Origin: Bacteroidota bacterium
GTDB taxonomy: Bacteria > Bacteroidota > Bacteroidia > Flavobacteriales > Schleiferiaceae
Assembly: GCA_016868755.1 (NCBI GenBank)
Contig: VGFU01000010.1
Coordinates: 1 to 50,269 of the forward strand
Length of the DNA stretch: 50,269 nucleotides
Direction: 5' to 3'
The position numbers and the translations under genes were made by a program. This document shows positions 42,085 to 50,269 of this stretch, piece by piece. Positions within the stretch are counted from its first letter, which is position 1; each line of letters begins with the position of its first letter. Below the pieces are notes generated by a model, which saw only the letters and a list, made by a program, of their open reading frames with translations, was not told where the DNA came from and did no database searches.

Positions 42085-42726
42085 ATGATTGCTCCCTCTA
42101 TTCTATCGGCGGATTTCGCCAACCTCGAGCGCGACGTGCGCATGCTCAATGCTTCAGACGCTGCCTGGATTCACGTCGATATTATGGACGGAGTTTTTGT
42201 TCCGAACCTCAGCTTCGGACTGCCCGTGACCGAGGCCATTAAACGCCACGCGACCAAGCCCTTGGACGTGCACCTGATGATCGTGCAGCCCGAGCGCTAC
42301 CTCGAAGACTTCAAAAAGGCAGGTGCCGACGTGCTCACCGTGCACTACGAGGCGAGCACGCACCTGCACCGCAGCCTGCAGCAGATTCGCGCCTTGGGCA
42401 TGAAGGCCGGTGTCGCCCTGAACCCGCACACACCGGTCGACCTGTTGGCAGACGTGCTCGGCGACCTCGACCTGGTGTGCTTGATGAGCGTCAATCCGGG
42501 CTTTGGCGGACAAGCATTCATTCCGCAAACGGTTAAAAAGGTAGAACGCCTGCGCCGGATGATTGACGACGCTGGAAGTTCCGCGCTGATTGAAATCGAC
42601 GGCGGGGTTGGGCTTCAAAATGCAGCCGACCTCAAAAAGGCGGGCGCCAACGTGCTGGTCGCAGGCAACGCTGTGTTCAAAGCGAGCGACCCCCTTGCGA
42701 CCATCCGCCAACTCAATGAGGCATAA
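42085..42726 (+). CDS. rpe: Ribulose-phosphate 3-epimerase
   Basis: A 213-residue TIM-barrel enzyme interconverting ribulose 5-phosphate and xylulose 5-phosphate in the pentose phosphate pathway. Family motifs are all present: IAPSILSADFANLERDVRML, WIHVDIMDGVFVPNLSFG with a metal-binding His/Asp, LDVHLMIVQPERYLEDF, MSVNPGFGGQAFIPQTVKKV and IEIDGGVGLQNAADLKKAGA with the catalytic Asp. Length is normal. The BamA/TamA-like gene starts 11 bases before the rpe stop, so both are translated from one message. Confidence 0.97.
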   Translation: MIAPSILSADFANLERDVRMLNASDAAWIHVDIMDGVFVPNLSFGLPVTEAIKRHATKPLDVHLMIVQPERYLEDFKKAGADVLTVHYEASTHLHRSLQQIRALGMKAGVALNPHTPVDLLADVLGDLDLVCLMSVNPGFGGQAFIPQTVKKVERLRRMIDDAGSSALIEIDGGVGLQNAADLKKAGANVLVAGNAVFKASDPLATIRQLNEA

Positions 42727-44905
42727 GGGATTAATCATCCTGGCGGCGGCAGTCGCTACGGCATCGTGCAACCCCCAGCGCTGGCTGCCCGAGGGGCAAA
42801 CGTGGATTCGGCGCATCGAGCTCACCGAAAACGGCCAAGATCGCACCGACGACAAGTACCTGGAACTGATCCAGCTGCAGACCAACACGTCGGTCCTGGG
42901 TAGCTACCCCTACGTGGCTCTTTACCAGCGCGGAACCCGCAAGCCCGACACCCGGCGCGGACGCTGGCTTCAGAAAATTGGCGAAGCTCCGGCCCTGCTT
43001 GACACCGCCCTAGCGGCAGAAACGGTCGAGCAGCTCGAGCGCAAACTCCGCCAAGAAGGCTATTTTTTTGCCCGAGTAACCTACACGCTGAACGCAGGGT
43101 CGCGCGGCGGCCTTCTGCGCTTTAGCATGGAGCGTGGCCAACCCACCCGCTTGGGCAGCATTCGCCCTGAAATTTATTCGCCCTACGTCGAAGACCAGCT
43201 GCGCATGATTCAAATGGGGAGCCTGCTGGTGCCGGGCATGCGCCTGTCGCGCGACATGCTCGAATCCGAACGCAAACGGGTCGCCGACTACCTCAAGGAA
43301 CACGGTTTTTTTACCCTGGGCCCCGACGCCATTGGCTTTGACCTCGACACCCTCGACCACCCCTACCGCGCCGACGGCGTGTGGATGGTTCAAAACTGGA
43401 CCCGCGACGGCGAATTTGGTCCGCAAGAAGAACCGCACCGCCCCTGGTACATCGGCCAGGTGCGCTTGGCCGACTCCCTGAACTACGGCTTGAACGAACA
43501 GGGAATCCGCCGGCTTCACCTGCTAAAAACCGGCGAACTTTACCGGGCTTCGGCGGTGGCCCAAAGCCAGGAATGGCTGCGCAGGCTCGACGCCTTTCAA
43601 AACCAGCAATGGCGGCTGAGTCCGCGCGGCGACAGCCTCGACGCCGAGCTGGTGCTGCAGCCTGCCCCGCGGGTGGGCGTGCTGTGGGAAGCCGAGGGCA
43701 CCAACACCTCAGGCATTTATGGCGTCCAAACCGCCTTTGAGGTGCGCGACCGCAACCCTTTTGGCGGACTTGAGGCGCTTAGCGGAAAAGTCGCGGGCGG
43801 ACTCGGCGTGGCGATCGGGGACACCAGCCAGCTGTTTCGCACCTACTTCTACGAGCTTGGCCTCGCCCTTGAGGTGCCTGACTTGCTGGGGCTTCCGAAC
43901 GTCAAGCGCAACCAAGCGCGCAGCAGCGCCAACCTCAGCGTGGGCCGTCAGTACCGCCGCGAATTCGACCGTTTGGCCCTCAGCGGCGAGCTCCTTTACC
44001 ACTGGGAAGGCCAGAAAGCCACTACCTGGGACGTCAAACCGCTCTTTGCCAGCTACGTGGGGCTGCGCGGAATCGACTCGAGCTTTTATGCGGCCCTGGC
44101 CAGCAAATCGGGCTTTCAAAACGTATTTATTGTCGGGCCCCGCCTGAACGTCAAGCGTCCCTCGGTCAGCGAAGGGCGCTGGTCCCGGCGCAGCGAATGG
44201 TCGCTCGAAACCTCGGGAATCCTTACCGACCTTGGCTTTAGGGCCGTTCGCGGGGCCCAGGCTGACCCCTACACCGTCGCGGGCGTACCCTTTGCGCACT
44301 ACCTGCGGGCTGAGGCTGACTACCGATGGAGGTTCCGCGGGCGGCAGCGCCGCGAGGGCGCCGTTCGACTTCAGGGCGGATACCTTCACGCCCTCTCCAA
44401 CAGCCCGGGGCTGCCCCCTTTTGAGCGCGCCTTCTACGCCGGGGGGTCCAACGACCTGCGGTCGTGGATCAACTTTCGCATTGGACCGGGCGCCCTACCC
44501 AAAGCTGTGTTTGACACGGCCGGGTTCTTGGGTTCGGGCAGTGTGAAGCTGCTGGCTCAGGCGGAGTGGCGGTTCCCTATCTTGGGTTCGACGTTTGGCG
44601 CCGTGTTTGCCGACGCCGGCAACGTGTGGCTCACCCCCGCGAACGCCAAATCGGCCCAGTGGAGCCTGATGAACGACCCCGACCTTCTGAAGGCGGTCAG
44701 CTTTAACCCCTTGAGGGTGCCGCGCCAAACCGCCCTCGGACTCGGTTTTGGCTTGCGCTACGACTTCGAGTTCTTTATCGCTCGAGCCGACTGGGGTCTC
44801 CAGGTGTACGACCCGAGGCGGGCGGCAGCAGGCGAAGCGTGGTGGCGGCCCGTGGGCGGACTTCGTCGAAGTGCCCTACAGGTGGCCATAGGCCTTCCGT
44901 TTTAA
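42716..44905 (+). CDS. BamA/TamA-like Omp85 outer-membrane protein
   Basis: A 729-residue outer-membrane protein of the Omp85 superfamily, acting in outer-membrane protein assembly or translocation. It carries a lipoprotein-type signal (LAAAVATAS-C, cysteine at residue 18), typical of the Bacteroidota TamA-like branch. POTRA-like modules follow (LEIQ-like strands, LERKLRQEGYFFARVTYTL, and RKRVADYLKEHGFFTLG), then a 16-stranded barrel from about 340 with GGSNDLRSWINFRIGPG and the C-terminal YDFEFFIARADWGLQVYDPR, ending GLPF. It overlaps rpe by 11 bases. A longer frame from 42590 lies inside rpe. A hairpin or operator follows before fbaB. Confidence 0.88.
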   Translation: MRHKGLIILAAAVATASCNPQRWLPEGQTWIRRIELTENGQDRTDDKYLELIQLQTNTSVLGSYPYVALYQRGTRKPDTRRGRWLQKIGEAPALLDTALAAETVEQLERKLRQEGYFFARVTYTLNAGSRGGLLRFSMERGQPTRLGSIRPEIYSPYVEDQLRMIQMGSLLVPGMRLSRDMLESERKRVADYLKEHGFFTLGPDAIGFDLDTLDHPYRADGVWMVQNWTRDGEFGPQEEPHRPWYIGQVRLADSLNYGLNEQGIRRLHLLKTGELYRASAVAQSQEWLRRLDAFQNQQWRLSPRGDSLDAELVLQPAPRVGVLWEAEGTNTSGIYGVQTAFEVRDRNPFGGLEALSGKVAGGLGVAIGDTSQLFRTYFYELGLALEVPDLLGLPNVKRNQARSSANLSVGRQYRREFDRLALSGELLYHWEGQKATTWDVKPLFASYVGLRGIDSSFYAALASKSGFQNVFIVGPRLNVKRPSVSEGRWSRRSEWSLETSGILTDLGFRAVRGAQADPYTVAGVPFAHYLRAEADYRWRFRGRQRREGAVRLQGGYLHALSNSPGLPPFERAFYAGGSNDLRSWINFRIGPGALPKAVFDTAGFLGSGSVKLLAQAEWRFPILGSTFGAVFADAGNVWLTPANAKSAQWSLMNDPDLLKAVSFNPLRVPRQTALGLGFGLRYDFEFFIARADWGLQVYDPRRAAAGEAWWRPVGGLRRSALQVAIGLPF

Positions 44906-44936
44906 GCATTTAAACGCGGAAATCTGTGGGAAACTT

Positions 44937-44953
44937 CCCAGGTTCAACCTGGG
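44937..44953. promoter_or_regulatory. 17-base perfect palindrome upstream of fbaB (operator or terminator stem)
   Basis: CCCAGGTT-C-AACCTGGG lies between the Omp85 gene and fbaB and is centred 28 bases before the fbaB -7 element, that is about 40 bases before the expected transcription start, where a regulator would bind. It could instead be a terminator stem for the upstream gene, since T7 follows at 44963-44969, but this T run begins nine bases after the stem, which is far for a classical terminator. Confidence 0.5.
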
Positions 44954-44972
44954 CAAGCCCGATTTTTTTCGC

Positions 44973-44980
44973 TAGGTTTG
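44973..44980 (+). promoter_or_regulatory. -7 element TAGGTTTG of fbaB-accD
   Basis: Perfect TAnnTTTG, 27 bases before the fbaB ATG; same octamer as the holA promoter. Confidence 0.6.
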
Positions 44981-45007
44981 CAGCTCATTCAACTAAAGCG
45001 TTTCCCC

Positions 45008-46066
45008 ATGGCAACCGATCGTATCGTCAGCCTGCTCGGCGACCAAGCCGACTACCTCCTGAAGCACCAGTGCACCAAAGTCCGCAAAGAAGACCTGCAC
45101 CTCCCCTCGCCGCACTTCGTTGACGACTACTTTATTGCCAGCAACCGCAGCAATCCTACGCTGCGCGCGCTTCAAACGCTGTACGGAACCGGTCGCCTCG
45201 GCCAATCCGGCTACCTCAGCATTCTCCCCGTGGACCAGGGCGTGGAGCACAGCGCCGGGGCCAGCTTTGCTCCCAACCCGATCTACTTTGACCCCGAGAA
45301 CATCATCAAACTAGCAATTGAATCCGAGTGCAACGCCGTGGCCTCCACGTTTGGCGGACTCGCCATGCTCAGCCGCAAGTACGCGCACAAGATTCCGTTC
45401 ATGGTGAAAATCAACCACAACGAGTTCTTGTCGATGCCAAATCAGTACGACCAAACGATGTACGGCAGTGTCGAAGACGCGTGGAACATGGGCGCCGTGG
45501 CCATCGGGGCTACCGTGTACTTTGGGGCCGAAGAATCGCGCCGCCAGCTGCTCGAAGTCGCCGAAGCCTTCGAGCGCGCTCGCGAACTCGGCATGGCCAC
45601 GGTACTGTGGACCTACACCCGCAACACGGGATTCAAGCAAGATGGCGTGGACTACCACACTTCAGCTGACCTCACCGGCCAAGCGATTCACTTGGGCGTG
45701 ACCATTCAGGCTGATATTATCAAGCAAAAGCTCCCGACCAACAACGGCGGCTACAACGCTACGAAGCACGGCAAAACCCACCCCAAGGTGTACACCGACC
45801 TCAGCAGCGACCACCCCATTGACCTGACCCGCTACCAAGTGCTCAACAGCTACGCCGGCCGCGTCGGCGTGATCAACTCAGGCGGAGAATCCAAGGGCGC
45901 CAGCGACCTCAGCGAGGCCGTAGCCACCGCAGTGATCAACAAGCGCGCGGGCGGCCAAGGCCTCATTTTGGGCCGCAAGGCGTTCCAGCGTCCGATGAAC
46001 GAGGGCATCGACCTCCTCCGCACGATTCAAGACGTGTACCTGGATTCGTCGATTACCATCGCTTAA
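45008..46066 (+). CDS. fbaB: Class I fructose-bisphosphate aldolase (FbaB/DhnA type)
   Basis: A 352-residue aldolase that cleaves fructose 1,6-bisphosphate to two triose phosphates through a Schiff base, without a metal. The resemblance to E. coli FbaB runs the full length: [55 protein letters not shown], the [20 protein letters not shown] and [20 protein letters not shown] segments, [20 protein letters not shown] and a final VQDVYLDS-like [13 protein letters not shown]. Length matches (350). The start is the ATG at 45008; the frame from 44978 begins before the transcript start. accD follows after 11 bases, so aldolase and fatty-acid carboxylase are made from one message. Confidence 0.95.
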   Translation: MATDRIVSLLGDQADYLLKHQCTKVRKEDLHLPSPHFVDDYFIASNRSNPTLRALQTLYGTGRLGQSGYLSILPVDQGVEHSAGASFAPNPIYFDPENIIKLAIESECNAVASTFGGLAMLSRKYAHKIPFMVKINHNEFLSMPNQYDQTMYGSVEDAWNMGAVAIGATVYFGAEESRRQLLEVAEAFERARELGMATVLWTYTRNTGFKQDGVDYHTSADLTGQAIHLGVTIQADIIKQKLPTNNGGYNATKHGKTHPKVYTDLSSDHPIDLTRYQVLNSYAGRVGVINSGGESKGASDLSEAVATAVINKRAGGQGLILGRKAFQRPMNEGIDLLRTIQDVYLDSSITIA

Positions 46067-46077
46067 CTTTTCGCCCC

Positions 46078-46944
46078 ATGTCTGAATGGTTCCACCGCAA
46101 AGGCGAGTCGATTACGACGCCGACCGAAGAAAAGAAAGATAGCCCCGACGGCCTTTGGCACCTCTGCCCCAAGTGCAAGGTGATGGTTGACAACGAGGAG
46201 CATCAAGCCAAGCTTTGGGTCTGCGGCAACTGCGGGCACCACAACGGCATCGACGCCGCCGAGTACTTCAGCTTTCTCTTTGACGAGGGCCAGTACACCG
46301 AGCTCGACGCCAAACTGACGTCGGCCGACCCGCTGCACTTTGTCGACACCAAGGCATACAGCGACCGACTCAAGGCCACCCGAGCTAAGACCGGCCTGAC
46401 CGACGCCCTCACCAGCGGAACCGGCAAGCTCGACGGCATGCCCGTGACCATTGCGGCCATGAACTTCAAGTTCATTGGCGGTTCAATGGGTTCGGTAGTG
46501 GGCGAGAAAATTGCGCGCGCCATTGACCATGCCCGCAAAAACAAGCAACCGTTCATCATGATCAGCAAATCGGGCGGCGCCCGAATGATGGAGGCGGCCT
46601 TCTCGCTCATGCAGATGGCCAAGACCTCGGCTAAGCTGGCTCAGCTGGACGACGCGGGGCTTCCCTACGTTTCGGTGCTGACTGACCCCACGACCGGGGG
46701 CGTGACGGCATCGTTTGCGATGCTGGGCGACGTGCACATTGCCGAACCCGGTGCGCTTATTGGTTTTGCCGGTCCGCGTGTGGTCAAAGAAACCATCGGC
46801 AAGGACCTGCCCGAGGGATTCCAAACTGCTGAATTCCTTCTGGAGCATGGTTTTGTTGACCAGATCGCTGAGCGTTCGCAGCTCAAGCGCACCCTAGCCG
46901 CTTGGCTGCGCGCCGTGCGCAACGAAGCTCCGGCCGAGGCCTAG
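46078..46944 (+). CDS. accD: Acetyl-CoA carboxylase carboxyltransferase subunit beta
   Basis: A 288-residue AccD, which with AccA moves the carboxyl group from carboxybiotin to acetyl-CoA, the first step of fatty-acid synthesis. The N-terminal zinc ribbon is complete: C30xxC33 in LCPKCKVMV and C49xxC52 in WVCGNCGHH. The crotonase-like core shows [60 protein letters not shown] and [20 protein letters not shown], all family hallmarks. Length is normal. It is the second gene of the fbaB-accD operon. No clear terminator separates it from the rpsO promoter 25 bases downstream. Confidence 0.97.
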   Translation: MSEWFHRKGESITTPTEEKKDSPDGLWHLCPKCKVMVDNEEHQAKLWVCGNCGHHNGIDAAEYFSFLFDEGQYTELDAKLTSADPLHFVDTKAYSDRLKATRAKTGLTDALTSGTGKLDGMPVTIAAMNFKFIGGSMGSVVGEKIARAIDHARKNKQPFIMISKSGGARMMEAAFSLMQMAKTSAKLAQLDDAGLPYVSVLTDPTTGGVTASFAMLGDVHIAEPGALIGFAGPRVVKETIGKDLPEGFQTAEFLLEHGFVDQIAERSQLKRTLAAWLRAVRNEAPAEA

Positions 46945-46968
46945 CGTCGGGCGCGTCGGTATTTTTAG

Positions 46969-46976
46969 TATCTTTG
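46969..46976 (+). promoter_or_regulatory. -7 element TATCTTTG of rpsO
   Basis: Perfect TAnnTTTG, identical to the SDR promoter octamer, 55 bases before the rpsO ATG, giving a leader of about 50 bases. Confidence 0.65.
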
Positions 46977-46980
46977 CAGT

Positions 46981-46995
46981 CCTCGAACGTCGAGG
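46981..46995 (+). promoter_or_regulatory. Hairpin at the 5' end of the rpsO leader
   Basis: CCTCGA-ACG-TCGAGG, a perfect six-base-pair stem with a three-base loop. It begins four bases after the -7 element, so it would sit at the very 5' end of the rpsO mRNA. In other phyla S15 represses its own mRNA through leader structures; whether this hairpin does so is untested. Confidence 0.45.
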
Positions 46996-47031
46996 AACAT
47001 TACAGCACAAACATCGAAAATCGATTAAGGC

Positions 47032-47301
47032 ATGTACCTAAATTCTGAAAAGAAGCGCGAAATCTTCGCCACGCACGGCAAATCTTCTGAAGATACCGGA
47101 ACGGCTGAAGGCCAAATCGCACTGTTTACCTATCGTATCAACCACCTTACGGAGCACTTGAAGAAGAACCGTAAGGATTTCAACACTGAGCGTTCACTAG
47201 TTCGCTTGGTCGGCAAGCGCCGTAGCCTTCTGGACTACTTGCATAGCACTGAGATTAACCGCTACCGTGCGATTGTCGAAAAACTCGGCCTCCGTAAGTA
47301 A
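47032..47301 (+). CDS. rpsO: 30S ribosomal protein S15
   Basis: An 89-residue S15, a primary binder of 16S rRNA that forms bridge B4. It shows the standard family pattern: KKREIFATHGKSSEDTGTAE, GQIALFTYRINHLTEHLKKN, the RSLVRLVGKRRSLLDYLHST helix with conserved Arg and His contacts, and a final EKLGLRK. It is followed by a hairpin and then pnp, the widespread rpsO-pnp order. The leader has a TAAGG three bases before the ATG, one of the few purine-rich sites here. Confidence 0.98.
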   Translation: MYLNSEKKREIFATHGKSSEDTGTAEGQIALFTYRINHLTEHLKKNRKDFNTERSLVRLVGKRRSLLDYLHSTEINRYRAIVEKLGLRK

Positions 47302-47324
47302 GGTCGTTTTCGAACGATTTATAC

Positions 47325-47357
47325 GCAAAGGCAATCCCCAAAAGGGTTGCCTTTTGC
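47325..47357 (+). terminator. Hairpin between rpsO and pnp (terminator/attenuator)
   Basis: GCAAAGGCAA...TTGCCTTTTGC with an inner CCC/GGG pairing, about 23 bases after the rpsO stop. The T tract is only four bases and is part of the stem, so it may be a partial terminator or an mRNA processing site allowing read-through into pnp, for which no separate promoter is clear. Confidence 0.55.
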
Positions 47358-47396
47358 TGTTCCTAAACGAGGCCCCATTAATTCGCAATTGAGAAG

Positions 47397-50036
47397 ATGA
47401 AAGCTCCCCTACCCGTGATCCAAGAGATCGCACTCCCCGATGGTCGTACCATCACTATTGAAACGGGCCGTATGGCCCGCCAGGCCGACGGATCGGTCCT
47501 GGTTCGCTGCGGCGGAACCGCCCTTTTGGCAACCGTCGTTTCAGCACCTGAAGCCCGCGAAGGTGTGGACTTCATGCCGCTGACCGTGGAATACAAAGAA
47601 AAATTCGCATCAGCCGGCCGTGTTCCGGGCGGATTTTTGAAGCGCGAAGGCCGCCCAAGCGACCGCGAGATTCTCGTGGCCCGTCTGGTCGACCGCGTAC
47701 TCCGTCCCCTCTTTCCTGAGGACTACCACGCTGAGACCCAAGTCATCATCACCTTGCTGTCGTTTGATCAGGAGGTTGCTGCCGACAGTCTGGCTGGCCT
47801 CGCTGCCTCTGCCGCTCTTGCGGTGAGCGATGTTCCGTTCAACGGACCCATCTCTGAGGTATGTGTTGCCCGCATCAACGGCGAATTTGTCATCAACCCA
47901 AGCCCCGAAGCCCTCGAGAGCGCCGACATCGAAATGATGATTGGTGCTTCGGCCGACAGCGTGGTGATGGTTGAAGGCGAAATGAACGAAGTTTCTGAAG
48001 CCGAAATGCTTGAGGCCATTCGCGTCGCCCACGATGCGATTAAAGTTCAGGTTGCCGCACAGTTGGCCCTCGCCGCTCAAGTCGAAGGCGCCAACCCCAA
48101 GCGCACCTACAGCCACGAGACCCACAACGCCGACCTCAAGAAGCGCGTTTGGGATGCCACCTATGCAGGTGCATTCGAAGTTGCCGGACGTAAGCTCACC
48201 AACAAAGCCGAGCGTAGCGCCTCCTTCAAAGAGGTGTACACGGCCTTTGCCGCAACCTTGACTGAAGAAGAGCTGGCTCAGTACGGCTCGCTTGCCAAGG
48301 TGTACTACCACGAGGTAGAGTACCACGCCATGCGCAACCAAATTCTTGAAAACGGTACCCGCCTTGACGGCCGCAGCACCACCGAAATCCGCCCCATCTG
48401 GTGCGAGACCGACGTGCTTCCTGGTCCGCACGGATGCGCCCTGTTTACGCGCGGCGAAACGCAGTCGTTCACGACCGTTACCCTGGGTACGGCCCTCGAC
48501 AGCAACCGCATCGACGCCGCCACCTTCATGGGCGACGAGCGCTTCTACCTGCACTACAACTTCCCCCCGTTCTCCACGGGTGAAGCGCGTATGCTGCGCG
48601 GAACCAGCCGCCGCGAAATCGGCCACGGCAACCTCGCCCAGCGCGCCCTTAAGAAAATGATTCCGGCCGAGAACCCCTACACCGTGCGTGTGGTTTCAGA
48701 CATCCTGGAATCAAACGGTTCAAGTTCCATGGCCACGGTGTGTGCCGGAACCCTCGCCCTGATGGACGCGGGTATTCCCATCACCCGTCCCGTGAGCGGA
48801 ATCGCCATGGGCCTCATCACCAACCCCGAAACGGGCAAGTTTGCCGTGTTGAGCGACATCTTGGGCGACGAAGACCACCTCGGTGATATGGACTTCAAGG
48901 TAACGGGTACGGCCAACGGCATCACCGCGTGCCAGATGGACATCAAGATTCAAGGCCTCAGCTTCGAAATCATGGAGCAAGCCCTGAACCAAGCCCGCGA
49001 AGGACGCGCGCACATCCTCGGCAAAATGCTTGAGGCCATGCCGCAACCCCGTGTGGAGTTGAAGCCCCACGCTCCCAAAATGGTGCGCTTGGAGATTCCG
49101 AAGAACTTCATTGGCGGTGTCATCGGACCCGGCGGTAAAGTCATTCAAGGCATTCAGGCTGAGACCGGTACTACCATCACCATCGAAGAGGTGGGCGACG
49201 TGGGCCGCGTAGAGATCAGCGGCATCGACCCCGTAGGCATGAAGCGCGCCGAAGAAATCGTGCGCGGAATCTGCTTCATTCCCGAGGTAGACAAAGTGTA
49301 CGAAGGTGTCGTTCGCGGCGTTCAAACCTTTGGGGTGTTCGTGGAAATCGGCCGCGGAACCGAAGGCCTGCTCCACGTTTCAGAAATGGACTGGAAGCGC
49401 GTCGAGAACCCCGGCGACCTCTACCAAGAGGGCGACCGCGTTCAAGTCAAGCTTTTGAGCATTGACGACAAAGGCAAGCTCCGCTTGTCGCGTAAAGTGC
49501 TTCTCGAGAAGCCCGAAGGCTACGTGGAGCGCGAAGAGCGTCCCCGCGAAGAGCGCGGACCCCGTGAGCCCCGCGGAGACCGCGGAGAGCGCGGCGGACG
49601 TGAGGGTGGCCGCGACCGCGGACCCCGCAGCCAGCGCCCAGCCCGCGAAGAGCGCGCTGAGGGCAGCGAAGGCGAGCAAGCCGGCCCGGTAGCGGGCGAC
49701 GAAGGTCAAGAAGGACGTGAAGATCGTCCCCGCAGCGAGCGCAGCCGCCCCCGTGGCGAGCAGCGCGAGGAGCGCGGTGAGCGCCCGGCCCGCGAGGACC
49801 GTCCGGCCCGCGAAGATCGCGGCGAGCGTCCGGCCCGTGAGGACCGTCCGCGTGGCGAAGGCAATCGCGGCGGTGGAAACCGTGGGGGTGGCAACCGCAA
49901 CGGCGGCGGCAACCGCAGCGGCGAAGGCCAAAACCGCGGCAAGCGCCCGGGTGGCGCCAACCGCGTGAAGTCGGCTCCGAAGGAACCCGAACGCAAAGGC
50001 TTCTTTAGCTCGCTATTTGGCGGTCGCAATAAGTAA
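47397..50036 (+). CDS. pnp: Polyribonucleotide nucleotidyltransferase with long charged tail
   Basis: An 879-residue PNPase, a 3'-5' phosphorolytic exoribonuclease. The order is RNase PH domain 1 (about 10-230), an all-alpha linker, RNase PH domain 2 with the catalytic stretch [20 protein letters not shown], a KH domain with [20 protein letters not shown] (GxxG loop GPGG) and an S1 domain ([20 protein letters not shown] to about residue 702). Family members end there, near 700-715. Here about 170 further residues follow, from about 709: a low-complexity tail of Arg, Glu, Asp, Gly and Pro with repeated PARED/ER units and RGGGN units, closing with a short aromatic end [12 protein letters not shown]. 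The tail stays in frame with a normal stop, so it is genuine coding sequence. Confidence 0.96.
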   Translation: MKAPLPVIQEIALPDGRTITIETGRMARQADGSVLVRCGGTALLATVVSAPEAREGVDFMPLTVEYKEKFASAGRVPGGFLKREGRPSDREILVARLVDRVLRPLFPEDYHAETQVIITLLSFDQEVAADSLAGLAASAALAVSDVPFNGPISEVCVARINGEFVINPSPEALESADIEMMIGASADSVVMVEGEMNEVSEAEMLEAIRVAHDAIKVQVAAQLALAAQVEGANPKRTYSHETHNADLKKRVWDATYAGAFEVAGRKLTNKAERSASFKEVYTAFAATLTEEELAQYGSLAKVYYHEVEYHAMRNQILENGTRLDGRSTTEIRPIWCETDVLPGPHGCALFTRGETQSFTTVTLGTALDSNRIDAATFMGDERFYLHYNFPPFSTGEARMLRGTSRREIGHGNLAQRALKKMIPAENPYTVRVVSDILESNGSSSMATVCAGTLALMDAGIPITRPVSGIAMGLITNPETGKFAVLSDILGDEDHLGDMDFKVTGTANGITACQMDIKIQGLSFEIMEQALNQAREGRAHILGKMLEAMPQPRVELKPHAPKMVRLEIPKNFIGGVIGPGGKVIQGIQAETGTTITIEEVGDVGRVEISGIDPVGMKRAEEIVRGICFIPEVDKVYEGVVRGVQTFGVFVEIGRGTEGLLHVSEMDWKRVENPGDLYQEGDRVQVKLLSIDDKGKLRLSRKVLLEKPEGYVEREERPREERGPREPRGDRGERGGREGGRDRGPRSQRPAREERAEGSEGEQAGPVAGDEGQEGREDRPRSERSRPRGEQREERGERPAREDRPAREDRGERPAREDRPRGEGNRGGGNRGGGNRNGGGNRSGEGQNRGKRPGGANRVKSAPKEPERKGFFSSLFGGRNK

Positions 50037-50054
50037 GCATTTGAGTTATTCGTT

Positions 50055-50062
50055 TAATTTTA
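50055..50062 (+). promoter_or_regulatory. Possible -7 element TAATTTTA of rpoD
   Basis: Seven of eight bases match TAnnTTTG, 19 bases before the rpoD ATG. No clear -33 element; read-through from pnp is also possible. Confidence 0.3.
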
Positions 50063-50081
50063 GCGATCTAAGTATCCGCCC

Positions 50082-50269
50082 ATGCGTCAGTTAAAGATTA
50101 CCAAGCAGGTCACCAACCGCGAAACCGCATCGCTGGACAAGTACCTGCAGGAGATTGGTAAGGTCGAGCTGATTACCGCCGACGAGGAGGTAGAGCTCGC
50201 CCAGCGAATCAAAGCCGGCGACCAGCGCGCCCTGGAAAAGTTGACTAAAGCCAACCTGCGATTCGTCGT
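50082..50269 (+). CDS. rpoD: RNA polymerase primary sigma factor (partial)
   Basis: The first 62 codons are present before the right edge. The sequence [20 protein letters not shown] is the characteristic N-terminus of Bacteroidota RpoD, which lacks the large region 1.1 of proteobacterial sigma-70. Region 1.2 and the start of region 2 follow ([20 protein letters not shown], then [20 protein letters not shown] and RFVV). This sigma factor recognises the TAnnTTTG promoters seen throughout the window. It is 45 bases downstream of pnp. Confidence 0.96.
   Translation, partial: MRQLKITKQVTNRETASLDKYLQEIGKVELITADEEVELAQRIKAGDQRALEKLTKANLRFV

Noticed and set aside
46945-46968. Imperfect repeat GCGTCGGGCGCGTCGG before rpsO as a terminator of accD
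   Set aside because: It is a direct, not an inverted, repeat and cannot form a stable stem.
49521-49960. The charged repeat region at the end of pnp as a separate small gene or a frameshifted extension
   Set aside because: The frame is continuous with the S1 domain, keeps an Arg/Glu/Gly composition throughout and ends in a normal stop; no better frame exists.

Overview
The window is a gene-dense stretch (roughly 60% GC by eye) of a Bacteroidota chromosome, most likely from the order Flavobacteriales. The evidence is TAnnTTTG -7 promoter elements in front of most transcription units, almost no Shine-Dalgarno sequences, a TonB-dependent receptor with a carboxypeptidase-like N-terminal domain, PorT (type IX secretion), a carB lacking the usual allosteric domain, the ubiE-porT and rpsO-pnp-rpoD gene orders, and the start of a typical Bacteroidota RpoD. 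The high GC and compactness suggest a lineage such as Schleiferiaceae/Cryomorphaceae-like bacteria, but the genus cannot be fixed from this sequence. I see no rRNA, tRNA, CRISPR array, insertion sequence or prophage, and no gap above 300 bases lacks a gene.

Layout. 1-3126 (-): a large TPR protein followed by the start of an exported protein. 3188-3874 (+): ftsE. 3871-6048 (-): a two-module glycosyltransferase that looks like a fusion of two genes. 6093-9342 (+): queA, an endonuclease/exonuclease/phosphatase-family protein and an Omp28-like lipoprotein, closed by a terminator. 9404-16790 (-): a GNAT remnant, yidC, pyrG, a TonB-dependent receptor, holA, rlmH. 16846-19103 (+): nadC, a YihY-family protein, DUF2147. 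19093-25455: a glycan region with GT and flippase (-), then a YfhO-like protein and another GT (+). 25440-28558 (-): carB and rpmH. 28656-36297 (+): a tight seven-gene run (SDR, 2OG-Fe(II) oxygenase, ABC exporter, FtsB-like, mutA, mutB, meaB). 36298-36819 (-): a small membrane-anchored protein. 36866-41307 (+): aminotransferase, trkH, ubiE, porT. 41329-42051 (-): SpoU methyltransferase. 42085-50269 (+): rpe, BamA/TamA-like protein, fbaB, accD, rpsO, pnp, rpoD (cut by the window end).

How the genes fit together. Most are housekeeping: tRNA/rRNA modification, pyrimidine synthesis (pyrG, carB), replication (holA), NAD synthesis, glycolysis and fatty-acid synthesis (fbaB, accD), propionate/methylmalonate metabolism (mutA, mutB, meaB), menaquinone, and envelope biogenesis (yidC, Omp85, flippase, glycosyltransferases, PorT). 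I found no defence island or obviously new multi-gene system. The unusual features are smaller: many promoters placed so close to start codons that the mRNAs should be leaderless; an AACCAGC heptamer array coding for the linker of an ABC exporter; a PNPase with a roughly 170-residue Arg/Glu/Gly-rich tail; a methylmalonyl-CoA mutase whose two subunits both lack their N-terminal arms; a fused glycosyltransferase; a class I aldolase beside accD; and a headless acetyltransferase after yidC.
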